Part shown: piece after piece, positions 33,694 through 43,221 of the stretch
Numbering within the stretch: the stretch's first letter is position 1
Layout of the letters: every line of letters begins with the position of its first letter
Source: Streptomyces sp. HNM0575
GTDB lineage: Bacteria; Actinomycetota; Actinomycetes; Streptomycetales; Streptomycetaceae
DNA: 64,000 nt
Direction of reading: 5' to 3'
NCBI RefSeq assembly: GCF_012726265.1
Contig: NZ_JAASAG010000002.1
Span: 868,001-932,000 of the forward strand
The notes under the pieces: generated by a model
What the model saw: the letters and a program-made list of their open reading frames with translations, nothing else
The model's database searches: none
Told to the model about the DNA's origin: nothing
Translations under genes and position numbers: made by a program

Positions 33694-33699
33694 GCCGCC

Positions 33700-34035
33700 A
33701 TGCTCGTCGCCCGCTCCGTCGCCCTGTTCGTCCTCGCGGCGCTCATGGAGATCGGCGGAGCGTGGCTCGTCTGGCAGGGAGTTCGCGAACACCGCGGCTG
33801 GGCCTGGATCGGCGCGGGCGTGATCGCCCTCGGCGTCTACGGCTTCGTCGCCACGCTCCAGCCCGACGCCCACTTCGGCCGCATCCTCGCCGCGTACGGC
33901 GGCGTCTTCGTCGCGGGTTCCCTGCTGTGGGGCATGGCCATGGACGGGTTCCGCCCGGACCGCTGGGACGTGACGGGCGCTTTGATCTGCCTCGCCGGAG
34001 TCGCCGTCATCATGTACGCGCCGCGCGGCCACTGA
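33700..34035 (+). CDS. YnfA-family (UPF0060) small membrane protein
   Basis: 111 residues, four membrane helices, the standard size. Family blocks [40 protein letters not shown] and [18 protein letters not shown] are clear. The family resembles small multidrug-resistance transporters, but its physiological role is not settled. A -10 box 6 nt upstream indicates leaderless transcription. It sits downstream of the 30-bp repeat array. Confidence 0.92.
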   Translation: MLVARSVALFVLAALMEIGGAWLVWQGVREHRGWAWIGAGVIALGVYGFVATLQPDAHFGRILAAYGGVFVAGSLLWGMAMDGFRPDRWDVTGALICLAGVAVIMYAPRGH

Positions 34036-34150
34036 CCGCGGGCCGGGCCCTCCCCCGCACCGCGGCGACCGTCCCCGCGGCGACCCGTACCGCCCCGGTC
34101 CGGGGATCCCACGTGCACCCCGCGGCGGCCGGGCCCACCGGCACACGGCG

Positions 34151-34156
34151 TAGCCT
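34151..34156 (+). promoter_or_regulatory. -10 element of the SDR gene, leaderless
   Basis: TAGCCT ends 7 nt before the ATG at 34164. Confidence 0.55.
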
Positions 34157-34163
34157 CTTGGCC

Positions 34164-34925
34164 ATGAGCAACCGCACCGCCGTCATCAGCGGCGCCAGCA
34201 GCGGCATCGGCGCCGCCACCGCCCGCCGGCTGGCCGAGGCCGGATACCGGGTCGTGCTCACCGCGCGCCGCAAGGACCGGATCGACGCTCTGGCCGCGGA
34301 GTTGACGGGCGAGGGGCACTCGGCCGAGGCCCACGCCCTCGACGTCACCGACCGCGCCGCCGTCGACGCCTTCGCGGCGGGGCTCGACCGCTGCGACGTG
34401 CTCGTCAACAACGCGGGAGGCGCCCTCGGCACCGACCCCGTCGCCACCGCGGACCCCGCCGACTGGCGCCGCATGTACGAGGTCAACGTCATCGGCGTAC
34501 TGCACCTCACACAGGCGCTGCTGCCTGCGCTCACCCGATCCCCCTCCGGCGAGGGCACCGTCGTTGTCGTCTCCTCCACGGCGGGTCACGGAACCTACGA
34601 GGGCGGGGGCGGCTATGTCGCCGCCAAGCACGGCTCCCATGTGCTCGCCGAGACACTGCGCCTGGAGCTGTGCGGGGACCCCGTACGAGTCATCGAGATC
34701 GCGCCCGGCATGGTGAAGACCGACGAGTTCGCGCTCACCCGCTTCCGCGGCGACGCCGCACGCGCGGCGAAGGTCTACGAAGGCGTCGCCGAACCGCTCA
34801 CCGCGGAGGACGTGGCGGACACGATCGCGTGGACCGTGACCCGGCCGCCGCACGTCAACGTGGACCTGCTGGTGGTGCGTCCGCGCGCCCAGGCCTCCAA
34901 CACCAAGGTCCACCGCGAACGCTGA
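34164..34925 (+). CDS. Short-chain dehydrogenase/reductase (SDR)
   Basis: 253 residues, classical SDR. NAD(P) motif SGASSGIG, NNAG in the fourth strand, catalytic Ser in VVSSTAG and the Y-x3-K pair in YVAAKHG. The Arg pair in TARRKDR after strand 2 favours NADP. The ATG at 34164 has TAGCCT 7 nt upstream; the longer frame is spurious. Similar enzymes are often annotated as serine/3-hydroxy acid dehydrogenases of the YdfG type, but the substrate cannot be told from this sequence. Confidence 0.9.
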   Translation: MSNRTAVISGASSGIGAATARRLAEAGYRVVLTARRKDRIDALAAELTGEGHSAEAHALDVTDRAAVDAFAAGLDRCDVLVNNAGGALGTDPVATADPADWRRMYEVNVIGVLHLTQALLPALTRSPSGEGTVVVVSSTAGHGTYEGGGGYVAAKHGSHVLAETLRLELCGDPVRVIEIAPGMVKTDEFALTRFRGDAARAAKVYEGVAEPLTAEDVADTIAWTVTRPPHVNVDLLVVRPRAQASNTKVHRER

Positions 34926-35254
34926 GGCGCACGCGCCGGCCGCGCTCCGCCACCGGCGTCCCCGTGCAGGGGGCAAGGGGCAGGGGGGCTGGTTGCGGGC
35001 TGCGGGCCCGTGCAGAACCCCCGCGTAAGACATCTCACTTGGCGCCCCGCGAACAGAACAGAAGAAGACGCACTGAATCCGCGAAACGGAAAACCCGGAC
35101 TTCGCGCAACATATGCACTGCCCGGACGGACGCCTCCGGCGCGCGTGCGGTAGACATTGTCTTCCGCGGCACCGCCGCCGCGGAAGCACGATCCCCACCG
35201 GGCGTCGACGGGGCGCCCACAGGACGGCAGCAGCGCCGAGCAGGAGGCAGCACA
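34926..35254 (+). promoter_or_regulatory. Intergenic region with promoter of the DUF3558-like lipoproteins
   Basis: 329 bp without a credible gene. TAGACA at 35151-35156 fits a -10 box, giving a leader of about 90 nt. The segment 35040-35120 is unusually A-rich for this genome. Confidence 0.45.
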
Positions 35255-36292
35255 GTGCAGCGGAGGGCAAGGACGTACGCAACCGGCGTCACCGGTTTCG
35301 CGCTGGTCGCCGTGCTCTCCGGAGGGCTCACCGCCTGCACCGGTTCGTCCGGCCAGGGCTCCGGCTCCGACACCAAGCCCGGCAACTCCTCGTCCGCCGG
35401 GCCCCCGGCGCAGCCCGGCAAGTACAGCACGCTGCCCGAGCCGTGCGGAGCCGTCGGGCTCGGCACCCTCAAGAAGCTGCTGCCCGGGGCCGAGGCCGCC
35501 GAGGGCGCGGGCGGCAGCAGCGACGCGTCCGGCAAGAACGACGACGCCGACCCGGACTCCTCCCCGTTCAAGGGGCAGGCGATCGTCACGTACGACACCG
35601 ACCGCCGCGCCGGCTGCCGCTGGAAGAGCGCGACCACCCTCGCCACCCGCCATCTCGCGGTCGACCTGGAGCGGGTCGTCTCCTACGACCCGGCCGTCAG
35701 CGACGACAAGCAGGCCCAACTGCTCTACGACGAGCGCGCTGGCCAGGCCGAGATCCCCACGGACGACGACAGCACTCCCCCGCCCGACGACGGCGGGGAC
35801 GCCGACGGCGGCGACGACCAAGGCACGGGCGGGGACACCGGCGACGGCGGCAAGAGCGACGACAAGAGCAGCGACAAGAACAGCGACGCGGGCGACGGCA
35901 AGGGCGGCGACAAGAGCAAGAGCGGCGGCGCCGACGCGGGCGGGGACGGCGGCGGCGACGGGAACGACGAGGGTGAGAAATCCGACAGCGGTTCCGCGGC
36001 CGCGAACGAATCCGGAGGGGGCCCCGACGCGTCCCAGTCTCCGGACGAGGATCTCTCGCCCCGTATGCTCGGCGACATCGGCGACAACGCTTACATCGAC
36101 GACCAACTGGACACCGGCGACTCGGGAGTCCACCGTGACATCACGCTCGTCTTCCGCAGCGCGAACGTGATCGCCACCGTCAGGTACGACCAGTGGCTCA
36201 CGGACAAGCGGCGCACCCCGGACAGCGCCGAGTTGCAGGAGAAGGCCCGTAACGTGGCCGCGGAGCTGGCTGCGGGCTTCGACGACAACTGA
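35255..36292 (+). CDS. DUF3558-like lipoprotein with acidic spacer
   Basis: 345 residues. Signal peptide with lipobox GLTAC, then LPEPCGAVGLGTLKKLLPG, which parallels the DUF3558 opening of the next gene (LPDACKSLSKGTVEKLTPK). A CRWKS cysteine pairs with the first, as in the family. Between the two halves lies an Asp/Gly/Lys/Ser-rich spacer of roughly 100 residues (nt 35755-36020). The C-terminal part (SANVIATVRYD...TPDSAELQEKA) again matches the neighbour. AGGAGG is 7 nt before the GTG start. It is 27 nt from the next gene, probably one operon. Function unknown; surface-exposed. Confidence 0.7.
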   Translation: MQRRARTYATGVTGFALVAVLSGGLTACTGSSGQGSGSDTKPGNSSSAGPPAQPGKYSTLPEPCGAVGLGTLKKLLPGAEAAEGAGGSSDASGKNDDADPDSSPFKGQAIVTYDTDRRAGCRWKSATTLATRHLAVDLERVVSYDPAVSDDKQAQLLYDERAGQAEIPTDDDSTPPPDDGGDADGGDDQGTGGDTGDGGKSDDKSSDKNSDAGDGKGGDKSKSGGADAGGDGGGDGNDEGEKSDSGSAAANESGGGPDASQSPDEDLSPRMLGDIGDNAYIDDQLDTGDSGVHRDITLVFRSANVIATVRYDQWLTDKRRTPDSAELQEKARNVAAELAAGFDDN

Positions 36293-36319
36293 CGCAGACC
36301 GACTGGAAGCGAAGGAATC

Positions 36320-37036
36320 ATGCCTCGTAATGCTCAGCGAACCTCAGGGCGACGCTCCCGGCGTCCGGTACGGACGCTCGCCTGCGCGGCAGTCGCAGTC
36401 CCCGCACTGCTGTTGGCGGGCTGCTCCTCCGACTCCGGCGGCGACGACGACGGCGGTGCGGCCTCGTCGGACGACGCCGGAAGCCAGAAGACCGCGGCTC
36501 CGGTGAAGTTCAAGGAGCTCCCGGACGCCTGCAAGTCGCTCTCCAAGGGCACGGTCGAGAAGCTGACGCCGAAGACGGACAACGCCTCCGGCAAGCGGAT
36601 CGGCTCCGGCAACACCACGGACTCGGGCAGCTGCCTGTGGAGCGGCCTGGACAAGTTCGACTACCGGCAGCTGACCATCTCCCTCAAGCGCTTCGAGTCC
36701 GACGCCTCGCGCGGCTCCGGCGACAAGCTGGCGGGCGCGTTCATGTCGCAGCAGGCGGACGCGCTCAAGACCGAGAAGTCCAACAAGGACGTCAAGTCCT
36801 CCCCGGTGAGCGGGATCGGCGACAGCGCGACGTCCCTCGGCTACGAGGTCGAGAAGAAGGACGGGAAGAAGTCCGAGGACTTCCGTGAGCACCGTGTCGT
36901 GGCACGCACCGCGAACGTCGTGGTGACCGTGGACTACGCGGGCGCCGGTTTCGAGAGCGGAAAGACGCCCGGCGCGGACGAGTTGAAGAAGAACGCCGAG
37001 CAGGCCGCCAAGGAAGCCGTCGCGTCGCTGAAGTGA
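36320..37036 (+). CDS. DUF3558-family lipoprotein
   Basis: 238 residues. Lipobox LLAGC, short Asp/Gly/Ser linker, then the DUF3558 domain with its conserved early Cys (LPDAC) and CLWSG, and a C-terminal strand-helix (RTANVVVTVDYAG...ELKKNAEQAAKEAV). It looks like a paralogue of the protein upstream, minus the acidic spacer. GAAGGA precedes the ATG. DUF3558 proteins are actinobacterial exported lipoproteins without assigned function. Confidence 0.8.
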   Translation: MPRNAQRTSGRRSRRPVRTLACAAVAVPALLLAGCSSDSGGDDDGGAASSDDAGSQKTAAPVKFKELPDACKSLSKGTVEKLTPKTDNASGKRIGSGNTTDSGSCLWSGLDKFDYRQLTISLKRFESDASRGSGDKLAGAFMSQQADALKTEKSNKDVKSSPVSGIGDSATSLGYEVEKKDGKKSEDFREHRVVARTANVVVTVDYAGAGFESGKTPGADELKKNAEQAAKEAVASLK

Positions 37037-37238
37037 CTTCAGCTGAGGTGACTTCGCCGAAGTGGCGTTCACCGGCGTGACGTTCACCGAGTGACGCACC
37101 GCCGCGCCGGGCGCGCTCGCGCCCGGCGCAGGTGGGGCACATGACGCGCCCGCGAGTCGCACACCCGTGCGGCGAAGGCTTGACGCATGTGCCAGTCTGG
37201 TGCGCCGCGTCGCTTTCCGAGGGTGGGGGACAACTCCA

Positions 37239-38939
37239 GTGCAAGGCGTACAACTGACTCGTACACACCGCATATTGGTCGCGGTGGTCGTCATCGGTGC
37301 CGTGACGATCGCCGCCATCGGTTTCGCCGGGTCCTTCGCCGCCGTGCGCGATCTCGCCGCGCGCAAGGGCTTCGGCGCCTTCGCGCCCTTCTTCCCCATC
37401 GGCATCGACGCGGGCATCGTCGTACTGCTGGCGCTGGACCTGCTGCTGACGTGGATCCGCATCCCGTTCCCGCTGCTGCGCCAGACGGCCTGGCTGCTGA
37501 CCGCGGCCACCATCGCCTTCAACGGCGCCGCCGCCTGGCCCGACGCGCTCGGCGTGGGGATGCACGCGGTGATCCCGGTCCTCTTCGTCGTCTCGGTCGA
37601 GGCCGCGCGGCACGCGATCGGCCGGATCGCGGACATCACCGCGGACAAGCACATGGAGGGCGTACGCATCTCGCGCTGGCTGCTCGCCTTCCCCTCCACC
37701 TTCAAGCTGTGGCGCCGGATGAAGCTGTGGGAGCTGCGCAGTTACGACGAGGTCATCCGCATGGAACAGGAGCGGCTCGTCTACGAGGCCAGGCTCCAGG
37801 CTCACTACGGACGCGGCTGGCGGCGCAAGGCCCCCGTGGAGTCGCTGATGCCGCTGAAGCTGGCGCGCTACGGGGTCCCGCTCGCCGAGACCGGTCCGTC
37901 CGGGCTGGAGGCCGCCGGGATCGAGGCGCCGGCGACGCTGACGCGGGCGCGCACGGGGGCGGTCACCGGTACGGAGGCGGGTGCGGGAACGGGCGCCGCC
38001 GAGGGGGAGGCGGGGGCGTTGCGGCGGCAGCACGCGGCGCTCACGGCGGGCACGGGCGGCACGGGCGGCATGGAGGAGACCGCGCCCGTTGAGTCCGGCC
38101 GTGCCGAACAGCAGGGCTGGTACAGGCAGTTGGAGAGCCCGGAGGGCGCAGCGGGCGCGTACGCGGGGGCGGGAGCGGCGGAACGGCCGCAGCCCGGACA
38201 GCCGCAACAAGCCCCGCAGCAGGCCCAACAGCAGCCCGCACAGCCGCAGTCACAGCCGTATGAGGACGCCGGTGCCGCCGGATACCCGCAGCAGCCCGCC
38301 GCCGAGGCCGGGCCGCGGGCCGCCCGCACCCGGGCGCAGGCGCAGGTGCCCGACCCCGTGCAGGAGGTGCCCGGCTACGGGACGGCGGCCCAGGACCCGG
38401 TCGCGCAGGGCGAGTCCGCCGCCCCCGAGTACACGTACGCCGCAGGGTCGGCGTCCTCCGGCCCGCAGGTCACCGTCCCCGTGGGCCCGGGACGGCGCCG
38501 CGCGCTCGGCAACTCCAACCCGCCCGGCAGCAACGGCGCTCCCGCCTATCTGCCTCCCCAACGGGCCGAGGAGCAGCAGCAGTTGTTCATGGAGCCCGCC
38601 CCGGCCGCGGGTGCGGCGTACGCCGGTGCCGCGGCGGACGACCTCGACTTCGCCTCCGCGCAGCCCGAGCCGCCCGCGCCGGCGCCCTCCGCGTCCGACG
38701 ACGCCGAGCCCGTGGGCATACCGGACGGCGTGCCGCGCGAGGAGTTCTACTTCTCCGCGTACCGCCAGTTCGTCGCGTCGCACACCAGCTTCCCCAACGC
38801 ACGCCAGCTCTCGCGCGACCTGCACGAGCGGCACGGTGTGACCAACGTGGACGGCTCGCTGCTCAGCGAGGCGTATCTGCGCACCTATCTGCGGGAGTTC
38901 AGGGAGCGCTACAACACCGAGATGGGCCTCGCGGGCTGA
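37239..38939 (+). CDS. DUF2637 membrane protein with Pro/Gln linker and C-terminal domain
   Basis: 566 residues. The first 130 carry four membrane helices of DUF2637, the family that includes SpdB-like plasmid-spread proteins and chromosomal homologues (SFAAVRDLAARKGFGAFAP, PIGIDAGIVVLLALDLLLTW). A helical cytoplasmic segment follows, then about 250 residues of Ala/Gly/Pro/Gln linker, then a compact C-terminal domain (EEFYFSAYRQFVASHTSFPNARQL...LRTYLREFRERY) that resembles a helix-turn-helix fold. GTG 37239 follows GGGGGAC at good spacing. A membrane-anchored DNA-binding role is an inference; no plasmid genes are nearby. Confidence 0.75.
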   Translation: MQGVQLTRTHRILVAVVVIGAVTIAAIGFAGSFAAVRDLAARKGFGAFAPFFPIGIDAGIVVLLALDLLLTWIRIPFPLLRQTAWLLTAATIAFNGAAAWPDALGVGMHAVIPVLFVVSVEAARHAIGRIADITADKHMEGVRISRWLLAFPSTFKLWRRMKLWELRSYDEVIRMEQERLVYEARLQAHYGRGWRRKAPVESLMPLKLARYGVPLAETGPSGLEAAGIEAPATLTRARTGAVTGTEAGAGTGAAEGEAGALRRQHAALTAGTGGTGGMEETAPVESGRAEQQGWYRQLESPEGAAGAYAGAGAAERPQPGQPQQAPQQAQQQPAQPQSQPYEDAGAAGYPQQPAAEAGPRAARTRAQAQVPDPVQEVPGYGTAAQDPVAQGESAAPEYTYAAGSASSGPQVTVPVGPGRRRALGNSNPPGSNGAPAYLPPQRAEEQQQLFMEPAPAAGAAYAGAAADDLDFASAQPEPPAPAPSASDDAEPVGIPDGVPREEFYFSAYRQFVASHTSFPNARQLSRDLHERHGVTNVDGSLLSEAYLRTYLREFRERYNTEMGLAG

Positions 38940-38948
38940 GCCGGCCGA

Positions 38949-38963
38949 GCCGACTGAGTCGGC
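38949..38963. terminator. Short hairpin between convergent DUF2637 and lysS genes
   Basis: GCCGACTGAGTCGGC is a near-perfect palindrome, 10 nt after the DUF2637 stop; it folds with a very small loop. Confidence 0.45.
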
Positions 38964-39025
38964 CGAGCGGCACGTACATCACTGCGACCACATCACTGCG
39001 ACGCGCTCGGCCGCGCCCGCGTGCG

Positions 39026-40795
39026 TCACGCCCCGAGCAGCTTGCGCACCCGGTCCGCGCCCACCGCCAGCAGCAGGGTCGGCAGCCTCGGCCCGGTGTC
39101 GCTGCCCACGAGCAGCCTGTAGACCAGCGCGAAGAACGACCGCTGCGCCACCTTGAGTTCGGGCGTGGGCTTGGCGTCCGGATCGATGCCCGCGCGGATC
39201 TTCGGCACCCCGTAGACGAGCTGCGTCAGCCCCTCCAGCGACCAGTGGTCGTCGAGCCCCTCCAGCAGCAGCCGCAGCGACTCGCGCTGCCCGTCGTCCA
39301 GCGACTCCAGCAGCGCCGTGTCCGGCTCCTCGCGCACGCGCGTGCGCTGCTCCGCCGGTACCTGCGTGGTGATCCACCGCTGGGCGCGGTCCAGCCTCGG
39401 CCGCACCTCGTCGAGGGAGCGCACCGGGCGCTCCGGGTCCAGCTCGCCGAGGATCCGCAGCGTCTGCTCGTCGTTGCCCGCGGTCACGTCGGCCACGGAC
39501 GCCAGCGTGCGGTACGGCAGCGGGCGCGGCGTGGCGGGCAGCGGCCCGGAGGCCGTGGACGAGGCGCGGGCGTGCGCGGCGGCGTCGGCGGGCTGCGCGG
39601 CCCCTGAGGCGAGCTTGCGCTCCAGGGCGTCCCACTCGTCGTACGTACGCTGGATCTCCTGGTCGAAGGCGACCTTGAAGGACTGGTTCGGGCGGCGGCG
39701 GGCGTAGAGCCAGCGCAGCAGCGGCGCCTCCATGATCTCCAACGCGTCGGCGGGCGTGGGCACTCCGCCCTTCGACGACGACATCTTCGCCATGCCGCTG
39801 ATGCCGACGAACGCGTACATCGGGCCGATGGGCTGCTCGGCGCCGAAGATCTCCTTCACCAGCTGGCCGCCGACCACGAACGACGACCCCGGCGACTGGT
39901 GGTCGACACCGCTCGGCTCGAAGACCACGCCCTCGTAGGCCCAGCGCATCGGCCAGTCGACCTTCCATACGAGCTTGCCGTGGCTGTGCTCGCTCAGCAG
40001 CACCGTCTCGCTGTGCCCGCAGCTGCCGCAGGTGTAGGTCAGCTCGGTGGTCCCGTCGTCGTAGGCCGTGACCGTCGTGGTGTCGCGCCCGCAGGCGGTG
40101 CAGTACGGCTTGTACGGGTAGTACGCACCGGCGCCCGAGCCCGAGCCGTCGTCCTCGGCGGCGGCGCCGGAGCCCTCGGCGGCCTCGATCTCGGCGGCGT
40201 CCGGCTCGCCCTGCTTCTGCTTCTTCTGCTGCTGCTTCTTGCCCATGGGGGCCGCGGCCGCCTTGTCCAGCGTCCGGTACCGCTCCAGCACGGCGTCGAT
40301 GTGGTCGCGTTCGCGCATCGCGAAAAGGATCTGCTCGCGGTAGGCGCCCGAGGTGTACATCTCCGTCTGGCTGATGCCGCGGTACTCGACGCCCAGCTCC
40401 GCGAGCGAGTCCTCCATCGCGGACCTGAAGTGCTCGCCCCAGCTGCCGTACGGACTGCCGGGAGGCGCGGGCACGGACGTCAGCGGCTTGCCGATGTGCT
40501 CGTCCCACGACGAGTCGACGCCCTCGACTCCGGCGGGCACCTTGCGGAACCGGTCGTAGTCGTCCCAGGAGATGATGTGCTCGCACGGAACGCCGCGGCG
40601 CTTGATCTCGTCGGCGACCAGGTGCGGCGTCATCACCTCGCGCAGATTGCCGAGATGGATCGGCCCGGAGGGCGAGAGGCCGGAGGCGCAGACGACTGGT
40701 TTCCCCGGCGACCGACGCTCCGCCTCGGCGATGACGTCGTCCGCGATACGGGAGACCCAGTCGGTCTCGGGGGTGGTCTGAGCCACTTCCGGCAC
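39026..40795 (-). CDS. lysS: Lysyl-tRNA synthetase, class I
   Basis: 589 residues. Class I type, not the common class II enzyme: HIGH-like [10 protein letters not shown] near the N-terminus and KMSSSKG in the middle. A zinc-ribbon-like CTACG...CGSCG lies in between, and a Lys/Gln then acidic linker precedes it (nt 40140-40250). GTG 40795 (VPEVAQTT) is preferred because homology starts there; GTG 40786 has the better-spaced AGAAGGA, and ATG 40834 gives 602 residues. Divergent from argS with a 151-bp shared gap. Confidence 0.92.
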   Translation of the reverse strand: MPEVAQTTPETDWVSRIADDVIAEAERRSPGKPVVCASGLSPSGPIHLGNLREVMTPHLVADEIKRRGVPCEHIISWDDYDRFRKVPAGVEGVDSSWDEHIGKPLTSVPAPPGSPYGSWGEHFRSAMEDSLAELGVEYRGISQTEMYTSGAYREQILFAMRERDHIDAVLERYRTLDKAAAAPMGKKQQQKKQKQGEPDAAEIEAAEGSGAAAEDDGSGSGAGAYYPYKPYCTACGRDTTTVTAYDDGTTELTYTCGSCGHSETVLLSEHSHGKLVWKVDWPMRWAYEGVVFEPSGVDHQSPGSSFVVGGQLVKEIFGAEQPIGPMYAFVGISGMAKMSSSKGGVPTPADALEIMEAPLLRWLYARRRPNQSFKVAFDQEIQRTYDEWDALERKLASGAAQPADAAAHARASSTASGPLPATPRPLPYRTLASVADVTAGNDEQTLRILGELDPERPVRSLDEVRPRLDRAQRWITTQVPAEQRTRVREEPDTALLESLDDGQRESLRLLLEGLDDHWSLEGLTQLVYGVPKIRAGIDPDAKPTPELKVAQRSFFALVYRLLVGSDTGPRLPTLLLAVGADRVRKLLGA

Positions 40796-40946
40796 ATCCT
40801 TCTCTGTCTTCTCCGCCAAGCCTGCGGGGCCCATTCTCCCACTGCGTACGGCCGCCCTTCACACCGAATACTGCTGCGACGGCCGGTGGCACCGCGTGAA
40901 ATACTCGGATTCCGCTCAGTCACCCACGTACGGAACGGCTCGCTTC

Positions 40947-42722
40947 ATGCCCTCGGTCCCGTCGCTCGCCACCACGCTCCACCAGCGCCTCGCGGAGGCT
41001 CTCTCGGCCGCCCTGCCGGAGGACACTCCCGGAGGGTGGATCGACCCCATGCTGCGCCGGAGCGACCGTGCGGACTTCCAGGCCAACGGCGTGCTGGCGC
41101 TCGCCAAGCGGCTCAAGGCGAACCCCCGGGACCTGGCGGGCCGGGTCGTGGAGAGCCTGCCGCCCAACGAGGAGATCGAGAGCGTCGAGGTCTCCGGCCC
41201 CGGCTTCATCAACATCACCGCGTCCGACGCCGCCCTGCTGCGCACCCTCGCGGCGCGCTCCGACGACGAGCGGCTCGGCGTCCCGTACGCGGACCGGCCC
41301 GGCACCACGGTGATCGACTACTCGCAGCCGAACGTGGCGAAGGAGATGCACGTCGGCCACCTGCGGTCCACGGTCATCGGCGACGCGATCATGAAGATCC
41401 TGGAGCACCGCGGCGAGAAGGTGATCCGGCGCCACCACATCGGCGACTGGGGCACGCAGTTCGGCATGCTCATCCAGTATCTGGTCGAGCATCCGCACGA
41501 GTTGGACCACGAGTCGGACGCGGTGGACGCGAAGGACGAGGGCGAGGCCGCCATGGCGCGCCTCAACCGGCTCTACAAGGCGGCCTATTCGCTCTTCGAG
41601 TCCGACGAGGAGTTCAAGGCACGCGCCCGCGACCGGGTCGTCGCGCTCCAGTCCGGCGACGAGGAGTCCCTGGCCCTCTGGCACAAGATCGTCGACGAGT
41701 CGAAGACGTACTTCCAGGGCGTCTACGAGACGCTCGACGTCGAGATCCGCGACGAGGACATCGTCGGCGAGAGCGCCTACAACGACGGCCTCCAGGCGGT
41801 CGTGAAGGACCTGGAGTCCTCGGGTGTGGCCGTGCGCTCCGAGGGCGCCCTGTGCGTCTTCTTCGAAGACGTCAAGGGCCCCGACGGCACGCCGACGCCG
41901 CTGATCGTGCAGAAGTCCAACGGCGGCTTCGGCTATGCCGCCACGGACCTCGCCGCGATCCGCGACCGCATCGGCGAGCTGCACGCCGACACCGTGCTGT
42001 ACGTGGTGGACGCGCGGCAGGCGCTGCACTTCCGGATGGTCTTCGAGACGGCGCGGCGCGCGGGCTGGCTGCCCGAAGGGGCCGCGCGGCAGCTCGCGTT
42101 CGGCACCGTGCTCGGCAAGGACGGCAAGCCGTTCAAGACCCGCGCCGGCGAGTCGGTGCGGCTGGCGGACCTGCTGGAGGAGGCGACGCAGCGCGCCGCC
42201 GTGGTCGTACGGGAGAAGGCGCAGGACCTCACGGAGGAGGAGATCCAGGAGCGCGCCGCGCAGGTCGGCATCGGCGCCGTGAAGTACGCGGACCTGTCCA
42301 ACTCCATGACGAGGGACTACGTCTTCGACCTGGACCGGATGGTCTCCCTTCAGGGCGACACCAGCGTCTATCTCCAGTACGCGTACGCGCGCATCCAGTC
42401 CATCTTCCGCAAGGCGGGCGGCGAGCGGGCGCAGGTGCACCCGCTGCTGCAACTGGAGCCCGCGGAACGGGCGTTGGCGCTGCACCTCGACGAGTTCGGC
42501 GACACCCTCGCGGCAGTGGCGGAGAGCTACGAGCCGCACAAGCTGGCGGCGTACCTCTACGAACTGGCCACGCTCTACAGCCCGTTCTACGAGAACTGCC
42601 CGGTCCTGAAGGCGGAGACCACGGAGCTGGTCCAGAACCGCCTCTTCCTGTGCGACCTCACGGCCCGCACGCTCGGGCAGGGCATGGCGCTGCTGGGCAT
42701 CCGCACGCCCGAGCGGCTCTGA
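40947..42722 (+). CDS. argS: Arginyl-tRNA synthetase
   Basis: 591 residues, class I enzyme. The tRNA-binding N-domain is followed by [21 protein letters not shown] (HIGH equivalent HVGH), and the KMSK region is the degenerate [10 protein letters not shown], common for ArgRS. The DALR anticodon-binding domain ends the protein ([14 protein letters not shown]). ATG 40947 matches the family start. A 10-bp hairpin follows the stop. Confidence 0.95.
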   Translation: MPSVPSLATTLHQRLAEALSAALPEDTPGGWIDPMLRRSDRADFQANGVLALAKRLKANPRDLAGRVVESLPPNEEIESVEVSGPGFINITASDAALLRTLAARSDDERLGVPYADRPGTTVIDYSQPNVAKEMHVGHLRSTVIGDAIMKILEHRGEKVIRRHHIGDWGTQFGMLIQYLVEHPHELDHESDAVDAKDEGEAAMARLNRLYKAAYSLFESDEEFKARARDRVVALQSGDEESLALWHKIVDESKTYFQGVYETLDVEIRDEDIVGESAYNDGLQAVVKDLESSGVAVRSEGALCVFFEDVKGPDGTPTPLIVQKSNGGFGYAATDLAAIRDRIGELHADTVLYVVDARQALHFRMVFETARRAGWLPEGAARQLAFGTVLGKDGKPFKTRAGESVRLADLLEEATQRAAVVVREKAQDLTEEEIQERAAQVGIGAVKYADLSNSMTRDYVFDLDRMVSLQGDTSVYLQYAYARIQSIFRKAGGERAQVHPLLQLEPAERALALHLDEFGDTLAAVAESYEPHKLAAYLYELATLYSPFYENCPVLKAETTELVQNRLFLCDLTARTLGQGMALLGIRTPERL

Positions 42723-42733
42723 GCACGTTCCGG

Positions 42734-42759
42734 CGGAGCGCTCTCACGGGAGCGCTCCG
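42734..42759. terminator. Hairpin terminator after argS
   Basis: CGGAGCGCTC (42734-42743) pairs perfectly with 42750-42759 around a 6-nt loop. Confidence 0.75.
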
Positions 42760-42787
42760 GCCGGACGCCCTGCCGGGGCGGAGCGCT

Positions 42788-42997
42788 CTAGGTGAAGGGA
42801 AGGTTGTTGCCCTGGTGGCCTCCGCCGCCACCCATCTGGGCCTTCCACTTCCACTGCCTGCCGTACGGGTCCACATCGGCGTACGCGCGGCCTTCGGCGC
42901 TCTCGCCGGTCCCCCGCCTCTGCCGCGTGAAGACGACGGCGGTCAGGCCGACGGCGACCGCGACGCAGACGGCGAGCGCGATGATCAGGGCCACCAT
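42788..42997 (-). CDS. Small single-pass membrane protein
   Basis: 69 residues: an N-terminal membrane helix (VALIIALAVCVAVAVGLTAVVF), a basic stop-transfer RQRR, and a tail with GRQWKWKAQMGGGGGHQGNN. AGGGGG lies about 9 nt before the ATG. Codon use is coding-like and the sequence style is that of conserved streptomycete small membrane proteins. No function can be assigned. It lies convergent to argS, separated by the argS hairpin. Confidence 0.6.
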   Translation of the reverse strand: MVALIIALAVCVAVAVGLTAVVFTRQRRGTGESAEGRAYADVDPYGRQWKWKAQMGGGGGHQGNNLPFT

Positions 42998-43221
42998 GAA
43001 TTCATTCCCCCTTGGTCCCCGGTCGTTCCGGGTCTCCTGACAGCCGCTACCCGGCGGCGCACGGGCCCATTGCGGATCTGAGGAGAATCAGAGCTTTCCG
43101 TCCGCACGCCGCGAGTACGGGCGGGCCGTGTCCGGCGGTCAAGAGCGCGCGGCGCCCCCGCGGGCGGAAGTAGCATCCACGACCGGGAGACACCCGCTGA
43201 CGCCGCATCAGGAGGACGCTC

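Noticed and set aside
35113-36170. Long Arg/Pro-rich frames overlapping the DUF3558-like lipoprotein
   Set aside because: They are shadows of an Asp/Gly-rich coding sequence in other frames; no domain or ribosome site.
37239-38939. Integrated plasmid or ICE, suggested by the SpdB-like DUF2637 protein
   Set aside because: No integrase, Rep, TraB/FtsK-type transfer gene or tRNA attachment site was found around it.
39899-43081. A 1060-residue Arg-rich plus-strand frame over lysS/argS
   Set aside because: Shadow frame of two well-conserved synthetase genes; composition is typical of GC-rich off-frames.
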